Shown piece by piece: positions 11,794 to 22,366 of a stretch of 64,000 nt of DNA. A program made the position numbers and the translations under genes. Positions within the stretch are counted from its first letter, which is position 1; every line of letters starts with the position of its first letter. The notes beneath the pieces were generated by a model, which was given only the letters and a program-made list of their open reading frames with translations, did no database searches and had not been told where the DNA came from. The stretch comes from Rhizophagus clarus (taxonomy: Eukaryota > Glomeromycota > Glomeromycetes > Glomerales > Glomeraceae): contig BLAL01000239.1 in NCBI GenBank assembly GCA_015698045.1, forward strand, positions 124,001 through 188,000, given 5' to 3'.

Positions 11794-12939
11794 GTATGAA
11801 TTGTATAATTGCTCTATTTTTTTAAAAAAATTAGAATTGGATATCTTTTCACTTTTTCACCCACTTTTGGAATTTTTAGGAAGAGATATATAATATACTG
11901 ACGAAATAAAAAAAAAAAAAAAGATGGTCATTTTTTAATTATAACTTTTGTATTTATTGATTTTTTAAGGTCCGTTTTTAATTTCCCTTTTTTCTGTTTT
12001 AAAAATAATACAGTGATGATTATTAGTAATTTTATATCTTTTATTTTTTTTTTTAAAAAAAAGGGGGAATATTGTCGCATTTCTCTCGTGCAAAATGAGT
12101 AATACTTTTTTTTTTCAAAAATTTTTTCACGTAATAATTGATTAAAACAAACTAGTTCTTTTCTCAATCAAAAATCTGATGAGTTTAAATTACAATAAAA
12201 AGAGTTAATCAAAAAAGTAAATTGTACTATTCATTATTATTATAATTTTTCCTTAATCTCTTAGAAAAAATTCAGATAAATGTTTAAAATTTAAGTGGTT
12301 TCATTTTTACTTTGGGAAAGAAGATCGGTTTCAAATGTAGCACAATCTATACTTTGGTTCTTTTAAGGTTTTTGATATTTTTCTTTTTTAACATTGCAAA
12401 ATCTTCGTAAAATAAGTGAAAGAATCTTCGCAATACATTAAATAAATGGGTTTGTTTATTTTAATGTTTAATAATAAATAATAAATAATTCATATACATT
12501 ATTATATTATAAATATTGTTAACTATATTGAAGAAATTTAATAAATAATGATATAATTCATATACACTATTATATTATAAATATTTTATGGTAACTATAT
12601 TGAAGAGATTTAATAAATAATGATATAATAAAACGTCATGTGTTCGAGGGTGATTATTATTATGAAATCCTACGCTTGTTTATTTATTGTATGTACCCTT
12701 TTTATAAAGGCAGATCATTCGTAATTTTGAGGTCATATTGAGTGGTTTGGTATTCTGCATGTTGAATAAAAACATTATAAGAAAGGTTATTTCGTAAGTA
12801 AAGAGAATGTGAGATATTATGAAACTAATGGAACTTCCGTGTCATAAGATATATTACAGTAAAAATAAAAAAGTGATCGATTGTTATGCTTTAAAATTTA
12901 TACGGTGGAAAATGCGGGCGTTCAATTTGATTGATTATA
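11794..12939. other. AT-rich intergenic DNA downstream of the kinase gene
   Basis: Contains a local near-tandem duplication (about 12480-12540 and 12543-12625; shared words include TTAATAAATAATGATATAAT and ATATACACTATTATATTA). The portion nearest 12939 would be the 3' untranslated region of the minus-strand kinase gene. Nothing else seen. Confidence 0.5.
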
Positions 12940-14823
12940 TTAATCCAACAAATTAAAATAAGAAATCAACTTACGAAGATTTTGATTCGAAAGAGAAACC
13001 GTTGGGAGACGACAACTAGTTAAAGGACGTGTACTCGACTCTAGAAATGTTATGGTGGGACGTGAACTTCTTTGTCTTTCAAGATCGGATGATACAAATT
13101 GATCCTTTATAATTTTCTCTTCTTCATTTAATTCATCCTTTGAAAGAATTTGGGTCCATTCCTTAAAAATTTCGGCCATCTCTTGAGCGGTAGGGCGCTT
13201 GGACGGGTCAGGATCCCAACATTTCTTCATCAATTCAACATAACATGCCGGAGTCCCTTTAATCACCTGTGGCCTTTTTCCATCACAAATACTTAAAGCC
13301 AAATTAAAATCGTACGCCGTTTCATAAAAAGGAGGTTGAAGTGAGGTTAACTCCCACATGATGATACCAAAACTGTAAATATCTGAGGCCTTTGTGTGAG
13401 GTTGACGACAAAGGATTTCTGGCGCAACGTACGGTAAGACACCTTTGACCTCTCCAGTTATAGTTTGACCATCTTTACAAGCTAACCCAAGATCGGCGAC
13501 AAAGTTACGCCTATTATCACCAAAAAGCACATTTCCACTGTGTAAGTCTCGGTGTACGAGGCCCGACCGATGTAGACTACGAAGGTCTATGGTAAGACTC
13601 CAAAGTCTGTCGAGAAGATCCTTCCAATTATTTGTGGCAAAGTTAGATAGGTAATTTCTTAAATCGCCAAATTCAACAAATCGTATAACCATTAGATATT
13701 TTTTTGTGTCAGGATGTCGTGTTACGCCATAACAATCTAATGAACCCAAGTTAACTTTCCTACATTGATGCATAGTTTTGATCTAATTGAAAAATGTAAA
13801 ACAAAAAAAACAAACACGACATTAAAAGAAATGATTAATGGTTAAAGTAACAATCGAACAGGACTTACAATACTTTACCTCTTCAAGAAATTCTTTGACA
13901 CCTTCTTCTCCTTTCTCTACACTTTTCAAAGCAACCCACATGGATTCGCCTCGTTTCCACTTATTCGCAATGGAATCCCACTTATATATACGTCCTTCTT
14001 TCCACTTGGCCTTAAACACAGTACCAAATCCACCTTTACCAATCAACTTAAATTCCGTAAGCTGAGTTTCCGGGATCCATTCCAAGGCTTGGTCAGAAAA
14101 TTCGGCAGTTATTTGTGTTTCTAAAATAAAATCATCAATTTCCGAGTTTCCACTTGTCCATTTATGACGTTCGGATTCAAAATGTTTGGGGTTACAACCA
14201 CGACACCAACGGAGGGACATCCATTCTTTATGACAATCGGGGCATCGATCTATTAATCTTTCAATTACGGCATAATCATTTGTTACAGGATTACACGTCA
14301 TTCCATAAACTAGACGTTTTGAGGGATTGGATTTCGAAGCTTCATATTCCTAAATTTAAAGTGAAAATGATTGATAATTAGCGACACCCATTCATAGATA
14401 TTAGTTCAAAAGAAAAAAAGAAAAAGAAAATACCGATTTAAGAAATCGTGAAGCATAATATTTTTCTCCACAAAAATTGGTTATCAATTTAACCCACTGC
14501 CCACCGTTCCGAGTCCATTCATTTGATTTTGTATTCCACCCTAACAAAGGCCCTTCTTCCCAATAAGCTCTATGATTTTTAGAATGTTCGACCTTTTCGA
14601 GGAGGGAAAACTTCGAATAGTCAACCCATTCGAAAATACATTCGTGGCGTTCGGCAGTTATTTGAATTTTACGAATAAACTCATCTAATTCTACACTACC
14701 ACTCGTCCAATTTTGGAAATTGGATTCAAAGTGTTTTGCGTTGCATGGTGTACACCAATTAGTCGTCGCGTTGACTCGTTGACCACATTCATTGCAAAAA
14801 AGAGTCTCATTTTGGTTAGACAT
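12940..14823 (-). CDS. Zinc-ribbon protein kinase, TKL-like, with duplicated N-terminal module
   Basis: Three exons on the minus strand: 14823-14434, 14349-13879 and 13782-12940, all in phase 0, about 567 aa. Introns are 84 and 96 nt with GT-AG ends. Exon 2 has a Cys4 ribbon (CPDC...CRGC), then the kinase: glycine loop GKGGFGTVF, VALKSV with the ATP-binding Lys, catalytic loop HRDLHSGNVL, metal loop DLGLA (DLG, not DFG), APE, DIYSFGIIMWEL, and KRPTAQEM near the end. Exon 1 repeats the same plan (CNEC...CTPC, KHFES, WTSG, ITAE) but its lobe start lacks the glycine loop and the VALK lysine, so it is a decayed duplicate. Ser/Thr or dual-specificity signalling kinase in the cytosol is inferred from the family. 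A GTAAGT near the 3' end (about 12975) could start a further intron, so the last about 12 residues are uncertain. Start codon: the only ATG before the first ribbon. Confidence 0.88.
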
Positions 14824-15295
14824 TGTCGGTTAACTCACTACTCAACTACTCGCTATTCTTTTTGGTCCCCAAAGCTTTGTATTTAAACTATAATAAGTTA
14901 CCATAAAATTTTATTGGCTTTCTGGAAAAACTGAAAAAAGGTATTGTGTTGTATATTACTATACTATTATGTCCCAATATCGATTCATGTACAACACGCA
15001 AAAGTTACAACATGTAGTATTCTCCTATTTATTTTTTTTTGTGCCAATGAGAATTTATTTGATTATCTGTGAAACAATTGTTAAAAATTTTTGTTCATTA
15101 GACTATTTACCCGAAATGGCGTGTCATACAAGCTTTTTTTACTTCGCTACTTTGTATAGCTTCACGACGTGTTCTTTTGATATTAAACAAAGCAAGGTAA
15201 TAAAAGTCATTGTTTCTAGTATTGATATTTACTCTTATGAATCTTGAAATAATAAAGTAATAAGAATCATAAATAAAGAGTTTTTTCGTCAAAGG
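14824..15295. promoter_or_regulatory. Divergent promoter region between kinase and DAO genes
   Basis: The 472-bp gap between the two start codons must hold both 5' ends. It has no recognisable operator. The open frames in it (such as 14969-15247) have no family features. Confidence 0.45.
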
Positions 15296-17213
15296 ATGTT
15301 GAACAAACGTATCGTTGTGCTTGGCGCAGGTAAGAAGAGCATCTGAAATGCAACAATCTCTGGTGAAATATTTCGCAAGCATTAAAAAAATTCATACAAA
15401 ACTTATGCAGGTGTCTCAGGATTAACCACGGCTACTTTGCTCTTACAACAAGAAAAAGCGATTAAAGTTCATATAGTTGCAAAGCATTTTCCAGGAGATT
15501 TATCTGGCGAATATACGAGTCCTTGGTATATATAAACTTTCTTAAGCATTACTACTATACCATATTGGAGTTTTTAAACGTTGATTATATGTTTAAATTA
15601 TAGGGCTGGTGCACATTGGAGGAGCCATGCTGCAAAAGATGAAATCAGAGAGCAAGGTATGTATGAGAAGTCCTTTAATAAGCTTTACCCGTAATACATT
15701 ACTTTGGATCTGATAGGATACTGAAACATTTCACCAACTATTTTTATAATCTAAAAAGAATTTGATAGAGAAACCTATAACTATTTTTGGAAAATTGCTA
15801 ATACACCATATTCTGGAGTCATGATTATTGATGAGTTTGAATATTGGGAAAAACTTCCACAAGATTTCTCCGACCCGTGGTTCAAAACATTATGTCATGA
15901 GGTAAAAATTTATAAGTATGAATTGGAGTTTAGTAAGATCTATTATAAAGATTCTTTTAATTATGAAAATAGTATCGAAATTTAAGAAAAGAGGAGCTGC
16001 CAGTTGGTGTCGAATTTGGAATCACATACAAATCAAGTAATTTATATAAAGATCTTAATTTATAAAGTCAATTATAACAAACTACCATGATGTCGATTAA
16101 TTTAGTGATCATTTCTACAAGTTTCTATTAATCCATCAACCTACCTTAACTATCTTTTCAATACTTTCACCTCTTTGGGTGGTACCACACAACGTGCCAA
16201 CTTATCTCACTTAAATGAATGTATCGAAAGTGATACCGATATTGTGGTCAATTGTTCGGGCATTCATGCCAGAACATTAGGTGGTGTCGAAGATTCTGAC
16301 GTCTTTCCAGCGAGGGGCCAAACTGTGATCGCACAATTACCTCAATCATATATGAATTGGGCTTTTTTTAAGCGAGGTAATGATGGTTGTTGAACTTATT
16401 CATTATGCTTTTTGATTTCTGGAGACAGAGTTTTAACGAATTGCGCTTATTTTCTAATGTATAATGGCAAAAGAGGCTAATGGAGAAAGTACATACGCAA
16501 TACCGCGCGATAATGGAGAAGTAACTCTTGGTGGGACTTATGTGAGCAGTGTCTATCCTTTATATTTTACAGTTTGCATAATTGAATTTAGATTTTCGAT
16601 TTCATAATTATACACTTCAAATACTTCAAATATAGGAAGTAGATAATTAGTAAGATAATCAATATGAGTACTTAACTTTTTCCTTATTGACAAGAATCTA
16701 ATTATTTATATAATTGAATCTAAATATAAGTTCGACAGATGTTGATTATGACACCGCTGCAGCAATTATTCATCGATGTCTCGCCACTCGTCCGGATCTC
16801 TTGCCAAAGGATCAACCTCACCTAATCATCAAGATGCACGGAGTTGGTCTTCGACCTTGTCGTAAAGGTGGCGTAAGGGTTGAGACCGAATGGACGAGTA
16901 CGTACCTTTTTTTTTTTAAAAAAAAATGAAACCTTAATTGAACATGTTGCGCCTGCATTTTTCTCATTTGGTTATATTATTATTATTTTATTATTTAGCT
17001 TCTGAAAAATTCGGCAAAAAAATACTAATTTGTCATAATTACGGTCATGGGGGGTCTGGTAAATAGATTCATCCATACTTTTATTACTTATTACTTCAAC
17101 ATTATTTTAATCAACTTTTATTTTGAAATTACAATATTTTTGAAGGATATGAGTCGAGTTATGGTACTGCTCAAAGTGCGTTAAAAATCATGAAAGAAAT
17201 TCTACAGAGTTAA
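15296..17213 (+). CDS. D-amino-acid oxidase (DAO family flavoenzyme), 11 exons, intact
   Basis: Oxidative deamination of D-amino acids (possibly D-aspartate) to 2-oxo acids with H2O2, using FAD. Exons: 15296-15329, 15411-15525, 15604-15656, 15759-15901, 15973-16036, 16122-16376, 16474-16541, 16636-16649, 16731-16897, 16999-17058, 17146-17213. They sum to 1041 nt, or 346 aa, the family's usual length. All introns are GT-AG and phases agree throughout. The N terminus has the dinucleotide fold VVLGAGVSGLTTA; then the FPGDLSGEYTSPWAGAHWR signature, INPSTYLNYL, VVNCSGIHAR, and the C-terminal GLRPCRKGGVRVE with the substrate-carboxylate Arg, then NYGHGGSGYESSYGTA. Exon 8 is a 14-nt micro-exon that is needed to keep the frame. 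The protein ends in ...LQS rather than an SKL-type peroxisomal signal, unlike many DAOs. No lesion was found. Confidence 0.93.
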
Positions 17214-17441
17214 ATCTAGATTATATACAAATTATTGAATACATAATTTTGATAACTCGTCTGATATCAACAACCAAACTTATTTAACAATAAATCAAAA
17301 TTTTTTTCTATTGAAAACATTAAAATTTCTAGATTAAAAAAAATTGATTTATTTTTATTTCATTATTCAAATTATTTGAGTAATAAATAATTTAAAAATA
17401 AAAGAATCAATTTATTTCATGATCATTTTTTTATTTAATTA
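17214..17441. other. 3' flank of the DAO gene
   Basis: AT-rich 3' untranslated and intergenic sequence with AATAAA at about 17290. No other feature before the Helitron-like terminus. Confidence 0.4.
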
Positions 17442-17471
17442 CTAGCTGTTAACCCGTTGAAAAGCAACGGG
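17442..17471 (-). mobile_element. Helitron-like 3' terminus on the minus strand
   Basis: Read on the minus strand: a perfect 7-bp stem CCCGTTG / CAACGGG with a 5-nt loop (17471-17453), 7 nt, then CTAG (17445-17442), followed by host T (plus-strand A at 17441). Helitrons end in a short hairpin about 10 nt before CTRR and insert between A and T, so all parts are present. The 5' TC end, expected at higher coordinates, was not located. No Rep/helicase coding seen, so it is a non-autonomous fragment at most. Confidence 0.5.
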
Positions 17472-17720
17472 ATATTATGATTCTAACCAGAATTAATAAT
17501 CTAAACGAATTTCCTTTTTAGGAAACTCTGATTTTCTCAAGTTAACTAAAGAGGACTTTCATAGTACAGTATTGGTTTTACATTAGGCAGTTTCGGCAGG
17601 TTTTAGCATTTGAAGATTTTGGCATTTCAGCGTTTGGCAGTTTTGGTATTAATAAAGGAGTTTGACTTTTGGCATCAGGACGAATGAGTTTTAGCGAGTA
17701 TTGCCGCAGCGATTTTTGCG

Positions 17721-17761
17721 TTTAATTCTGGCCAAAAATTATAATTTTGGCCAGAATTAAA
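17721..17761. repeat. 17-bp perfect inverted repeat
   Basis: TTTAATTCTGGCCAAAA (17721-17737) and its exact reverse complement (17745-17761), 7-nt loop ATTATAA. The arm motif TGGCCAGAATTA resembles the GACCAGAATTACGGC and GGCCCGAATTACGGC words in the MITEs at 22.55 and 18.34 kb, so it may be a relic of the same family. The flank (17560-17710) is rich in TTTGGCA/TTTTGGC words. Confidence 0.75.
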
Positions 17762-18287
17762 AATCGTTTGTTAGAAAAATTTTAAGTAAATTTAAATAAT
17801 AAATAAGTAAAATGAATGTAATTACCACACAAAAATTTTTAGGATTTTTTTGACCAAAAAAAAAAATGTTTTATATTTTTTCTCAAAAACTATCTGAAAA
17901 ATGGCCTTTTTGACCTAAGAGAAACTTGTTCTACTCATAAATTTACATATACATAATAGCATTTTTAATATTATGAACAGATTAATATTTCAGTGAAAAA
18001 TTTTAAAATTTAAAAAAAAAATTTAGGTGTGGCGATGATCACCGGTAGTGTGATTTTTTATGAATGCATTGCAGAAAAAAAAAAATTTATGATAATTATT
18101 AAATTTTATATTTGACTTCACAAACTTAATATTAAAAAAAGTTTGGCTACATATTACTAAGCAAAACAAAATCTAATATATTTATATATTATTCAAATTC
18201 TGTAAAAATAATGTATTAATAGGACAGGACCCAAAAAATTTACTAAGCATTTTTTTCAGGGCCGGAACTATATTAACATCTAAATAA
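17762..18287. other. AT-rich intergenic DNA
   Basis: No gene, exon or repeat terminus recognised between the palindrome and the MITE at 18288. Confidence 0.4.
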
Positions 18288-18484
18288 GGGGTCGTCTAAA
18301 GCGGGGGTAAAGTCGCCCGATTTATAAAGATTTTTGGCCCGAATTACGGCATTAAGAAATTGCGAATGTGACAAATAGGTGTGTGACATATAGGATTTTA
18401 TTAAACGAAAAAGAGTAGAGGGTGAGACATGAGTGACAAATATTTTACTATGATCATGTGATTTGCCCCGCTTTAGACATCCCC
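18288..18484. mobile_element. MITE with TAA target duplication (Harbinger-like), 197 bp
   Basis: Terminal inverted repeats GGGGTCGTCTAAAGCGGGG (18288-18306) and GGGGATGTCTAAAGCGGGG (minus, 18484-18466), two mismatches. Flanked by TAA at 18285-18287 and 18485-18487; the flanking match extends as TAAATAA. TWA target duplication is the PIF/Harbinger signature. The interior shares about 55 bp (ACGGCATTAAGAAATT then ACGAATGTGACAAAT type sequence) with the copy at 22.37-22.64 kb. No coding capacity. Confidence 0.75.
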
Positions 18485-18785
18485 TAAATAAGGAAATAAT
18501 AAAATAAATTTACTGACTGGCACTATCTAAAAAGGAAAGATTTTCATAATTTTTTCCAAATTCAACGCAACTTAGGTCCCTACCTATTTAAGACTTTTTC
18601 AGGGTCCCTGGATATTACATATAGAACTCATGAAAATTGTCAAATTTATAATCTGATAAACAAATACTGGTTAAAACCGAGTTTATTTTATAAATATTAG
18701 TAACCAATATATAAAAATCTGAATAAAATAATATCTACAAATATATTATAAAAGTAAAAAAGATACTTTATTTGCTATCTCTGCA

Positions 18786-19021
18786 CCCAGTGATCGTAGA
18801 AAGTTGAACCAAAGCTCATCGATGAAACGAATCGAATGGTAGTAGCCATGCATTTCTAGATAGGATAGATGCCGAGTAATTTAGAGAGTCAGACTTTTTT
18901 ATTTATGTTTTATTGGATATTTCGACATTTATCAATCTAGAAGCTCGCGGCTATCGCCATTCGAATCATCTCATTGAGAGGATTCGAATGAACTTTGGCT
19001 CATCTTTTTACGATCACTGGG
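18786..19021. mobile_element. Fold-back element, 236 bp, arms of about 80 bp
   Basis: The left arm begins CCCAGTGATCGTA at 18786; the right arm, read on the minus strand from 19021, begins identically. The arms continue as imperfect complements (AGCCAAAG, CGAATGG, TCTAGAT words) for about 80 bp each, leaving a short AT-rich loop around 18890-18940. No convincing target duplication was found. It is either a fold-back/MITE element or a structured non-coding RNA source; the former is more likely. Confidence 0.7.
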
Positions 19022-19320
19022 TATCAAGATATCAAATAAAAGCATATTTAATTATTATGTACTGTCAGTTTATTACTTCGCAATATTAAATAATTAGTTG
19101 CATAACACTACAGTATATTATATAAATATATTTACAAAAAGTGTTAAATTTCCTCGAAAATATATGATGACTTTATAAAAATCAATATAATTTGCGAAAA
19201 CTCAAAATTATGACATAGTGTTAAATTTGGCCTAATTTGCTAAACTCTAACTGTTTTGCAGAATTCTTTGTCTAATTTTGAATGGTATGTTTCAAAGTTA
19301 TTTATTTTGAATAAATTTTT

Positions 19321-19835
19321 TTTTAATTGAAGAAATAATTAATTAACTGGGTTTTCTTTTATTTTATAGATTTCTCCTCTGGAATAAGTTGTTTAAGTTT
19401 TCTTCAAATTATATTAAATTAAAGAAACGATTTATTATGGTTATTAGAGTTGTGGTAGTACACTTGTACGGGCAAGATTCTAGTACAAATACAGTACTCG
19501 GACCAGCACAACTTATATATTGAAGTGGCAGAACACTGTACAGATTAGATTTTGTACACAATTTTCACAATTTTGATAATCTTTTTTTTTTTATTTAAAA
19601 GAACGAAAATAAATTTTTAAAAAAAATTTTTTTATTTTTCGTAAAAAGTTTAAAGAAATATATTATTACAACAAATTTAAAAAGTGGTGCTATTAATAAA
19701 CTATGCTACTGTAAATAAGCTCAGTGGAAATCATCCTGAATTAAAAACAATACTGTAATAGATAATAAAATGGACGGAATTTTAAAAAATTTCAAAAACT
19801 GTCAAAACTTTCAAGATTCCTATAGCTAATAGATA
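19321..19835 (+). repeat. Diverged copy of the 29.1-29.5 kb splice-unit segment
   Basis: Shares long colinear blocks with 29100-29500: TTATATTAAATTAAAGAAAC then GATTTATTA, then AGTACAAATACARTACTCGG, then ACTGTACAGATTAGATTT, then AAATTTAAAAAGTGG, AATAAGCTCAGTGGAAA and TTTCAAAAACTGTCAAAA. It includes an AATTAACTGGG...TTTTATAG acceptor-like unit (about 19338-19369). The extra 40-60 bp around 19590-19670 are absent from the 29-kb copy. No coding frame is conserved between the copies. Confidence 0.8.
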
Positions 19836-20981
19836 CTGTATATATATATATATATATCAAGTATTATTAATAATAAGTGAGAAAATACAATTTTAGGAAA
19901 ATGAAATTGTGAATAGTTTTTATAGTACTTTGTTATTACTATTAAAAAATAGCATTTTAACGTGTTTTATCACCAATTCAATCTTTTGAATCTCAATGGT
20001 CAAACTACAGACCTATAGATTCACATATTACACGACTTCTTTCATTTACATTTATTACAATTTATTACGCAGGTCGAAGAGGCTCCATTATTCCACAATT
20101 TTACCAGGAAAATTGTGGATTTTTTTGTCAAATTTTAGAAAATCGGAGAATTTTCCATTTACAAAATTAAGAAGCATCCGTTTCAGCTATCATAGTGGAG
20201 CAAATAGTACAGTATCGAAGGTAATAATAGTACCTGCCAATATATCACCAGAGGAAAAAGAAATGAATAAGTTTTGGATGTGGCACATAAGAAATGCGTT
20301 AAATTAGACAAAGGCTTCGAATTTTAAAACATCAGAATCTCAGACAAGCTTTTTAAACGCCTCAAACTTTGTTTAAAAACATCTCAAAACTATATATCAA
20401 AAATATATATATATATATATTTGGTTTTCTTTTCAATATATAATTTCAGGAGTGTTTCCACCAGGTCCAAACAAGGGAAGTGAGAGAAAAGAAAAATAAC
20501 AATAAAAAATAAAAACCAAAGAACAAAAATAAATATATAACGTTCTTCCTCCTAAAAAGTTTATAAAAATTATGAAAAGGTTTTTTTTATGTTTATAACC
20601 GAAGTTATAGGTAAAAAATTTTGTAGTAAACGTAAAGTACGTTAAATAGACAAAAGTTTTTGAAGTTATAAAATAAAAATTTTGTAAATAAAATCAAGTT
20701 TAAACATATAATTTTCGTTGTAAGTTATACCAAAGGGTATTAAAGAAAGTGTATATTTAAGTGTTGTATTTCAAAAAAAAATTTTTACGTTAACAAAAAA
20801 ATTTTGATGATCCAGGCTATTATAAAAAAGTCGGATGGTTTATACATCGGATAAATTACACATTAACCAAATAAGTATATTTATAATTTATATTCATTAA
20901 TTACATTGTCTAAATTAGCCAATTTCCTTTCCTCTTTTAAAAATAATTCAGATATATCATTTGGTTATATAAAATATTTTA
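19836..20981. other. AT-rich intergenic DNA with TA microsatellites
   Basis: (TA)n tracts at about 19840-19857 and 20404-20421. The reading frame at 19996-20307 has no family feature and atypical composition, and is not called. Confidence 0.45.
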
Positions 20982-21036
20982 TCAGATCAATTGTATACTG
21001 GCGCAGAAGAGTTTACACTCACTATAGAAGGAATTC
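20982..21036 (+). repeat. Dispersed 55-bp repeat, copy 1
   Basis: Begins TCAGATCAATTGTATACTGG and ends AAGGAATTC; it matches 28518-28573 with a few substitutions and one indel. About 300 bp downstream of both copies lies the shared motif GTTATTATAAAAGTTATAYG (21282 and 28794), so both may belong to one decayed element. Confidence 0.75.
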
Positions 21037-21281
21037 GTGAATTTCAGCCAAATTTAATGATTTAAAGTTTTTAATTATACCATATTTGGTTAAACGAATA
21101 TTCGAATTTGATAATTGTTATACGATTCCAAACATTATACTAAAACTTAAGCGGTATTTAAGCATGCTATACAACTTTCATTCTAAGTTTAATATCTATT
21201 AATTGAAATTATACAACACCTTTAACTGGCTTATTTGCAGATCTGTATCACAATCGGAAAAATTCTCTTAAAATTTTTTAC

Positions 21282-21301
21282 GTTATTATAAAAGTTATAC
21301 G
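21282..21301 (+). repeat. Dispersed motif GTTATTATAAAAGTTATAYG, copy 1
   Basis: The same 20-mer occurs at 28794-28813 and 36097-36116. Possible terminus of an unrecognised element. Confidence 0.6.
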
Positions 21302-21387
21302 ATTTTTGACGGAAATTGCCACCTTTGGGTAGTAAAATTTTGCTTTTTTTTTACATAATTAATATATTAACTAAAAGGATTACAAAG

Positions 21388-22364
21388 TTAAACCATGCTT
21401 ATTTTTAGCTGCTGATTTTGTAATTCTATTGCTTCTGTTTCTGCCACTTCTTTTCTAAGCTCTACTTGACGTTCTAATAATGCCAATTTTCTTTCTTCAA
21501 GTTCAATATTTAGTATAATTTCGTTTTTTTTTATTAATTGAGTTTGTTGACATGTTTTTAATGTTAGATGAAAAAAAATGTTCGCTCGTTCTTGAGGCGA
21601 CCGGTGGAACGCTAAGAGATTGTATATTGAATGGAAGGACCAATTAAAGTTCGCTAGAAATATTACATAATGATAGGGGAATCTTACACGGAGATCTTGT
21701 AAATACAATTACGTTGTTTTACAATTCATTTAGTTGAACTAATTTGATACATTGTGCAATTAACACATTCTTTTTTTTAGCATCCCAATAATATCTTAAT
21801 ACATCAAAATAAGATTAAATTGGCAGTTTTTGGTCGTTCGTTTCTAAAAGGATCAGATTGCTATAATACTGAAGTATGGGGCGTAATAAATCTTCATGAT
21901 TTTCCCTGTATAAATTTCCTCACTTCGCTCGAAAATTTCATACAGATTTTTTAGAGACAATATGACTAAAGAGAGTGTTTTCATCATTTTTGATCATGAC
22001 AATATTCTTATCTATAGAAATTTCAATTAGATAGTACGTATTAGAAATTATACAATTGAGAGTAATTACTGATTGCGAGTATTATTATTAATCATGAATA
22101 AAAAGTAACACTAACCTTCGATTTAACAACTGCGTGGAGATTAGATTTGATGGATTTTCTTTCCAAATATCTTTGATTTCAAAATATGACAATATTTCAT
22201 TGCTATCGGAGAGATCAAAACAAGGAATAATTGTCTCCAATATGGATATTTGCACGCCATAGTCTGAGGTCACTTGCACCAACAGTTCAATCTTTTTCAA
22301 CCTAAATACTTCCTTTCGGTTCGCCAATCGGTTCGAGATTGTTTCTGAATGGCTTTCCCAGAAT
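21388..22364 (-). pseudogene. Partial coiled-coil protein gene, 5' end interrupted by a MITE
   Basis: Minus strand. An upstream exon (22364 down to about 22117) reads FWESHSETISNRLANRKEVF then a mixed globular part (YFEIKDIWKENPSN) to a donor GTTAGTGT. A downstream segment (21708-21388, 106 codons) ends in a charged coiled coil (NIELEERKLALLERQVELRK, then EVAETEAIELQNQQLKISM) and a stop. That the two belong to one gene is inference; the joining acceptor was not fixed. The upstream exon runs directly into the MITE at 22367 with no start codon, so the gene looks truncated by the insertion. Function not recognised; similar C-terminal coiled coils are frequent in proteins next to mobile elements in these fungi. 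Confidence 0.5.
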
Positions 22365-22366
22365 TA

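Noticed and set aside
15107..15382. Minus-strand 91-codon frame overlapping the DAO start
   Set aside because: Antisense to the DAO promoter and first exon, with no family motif.
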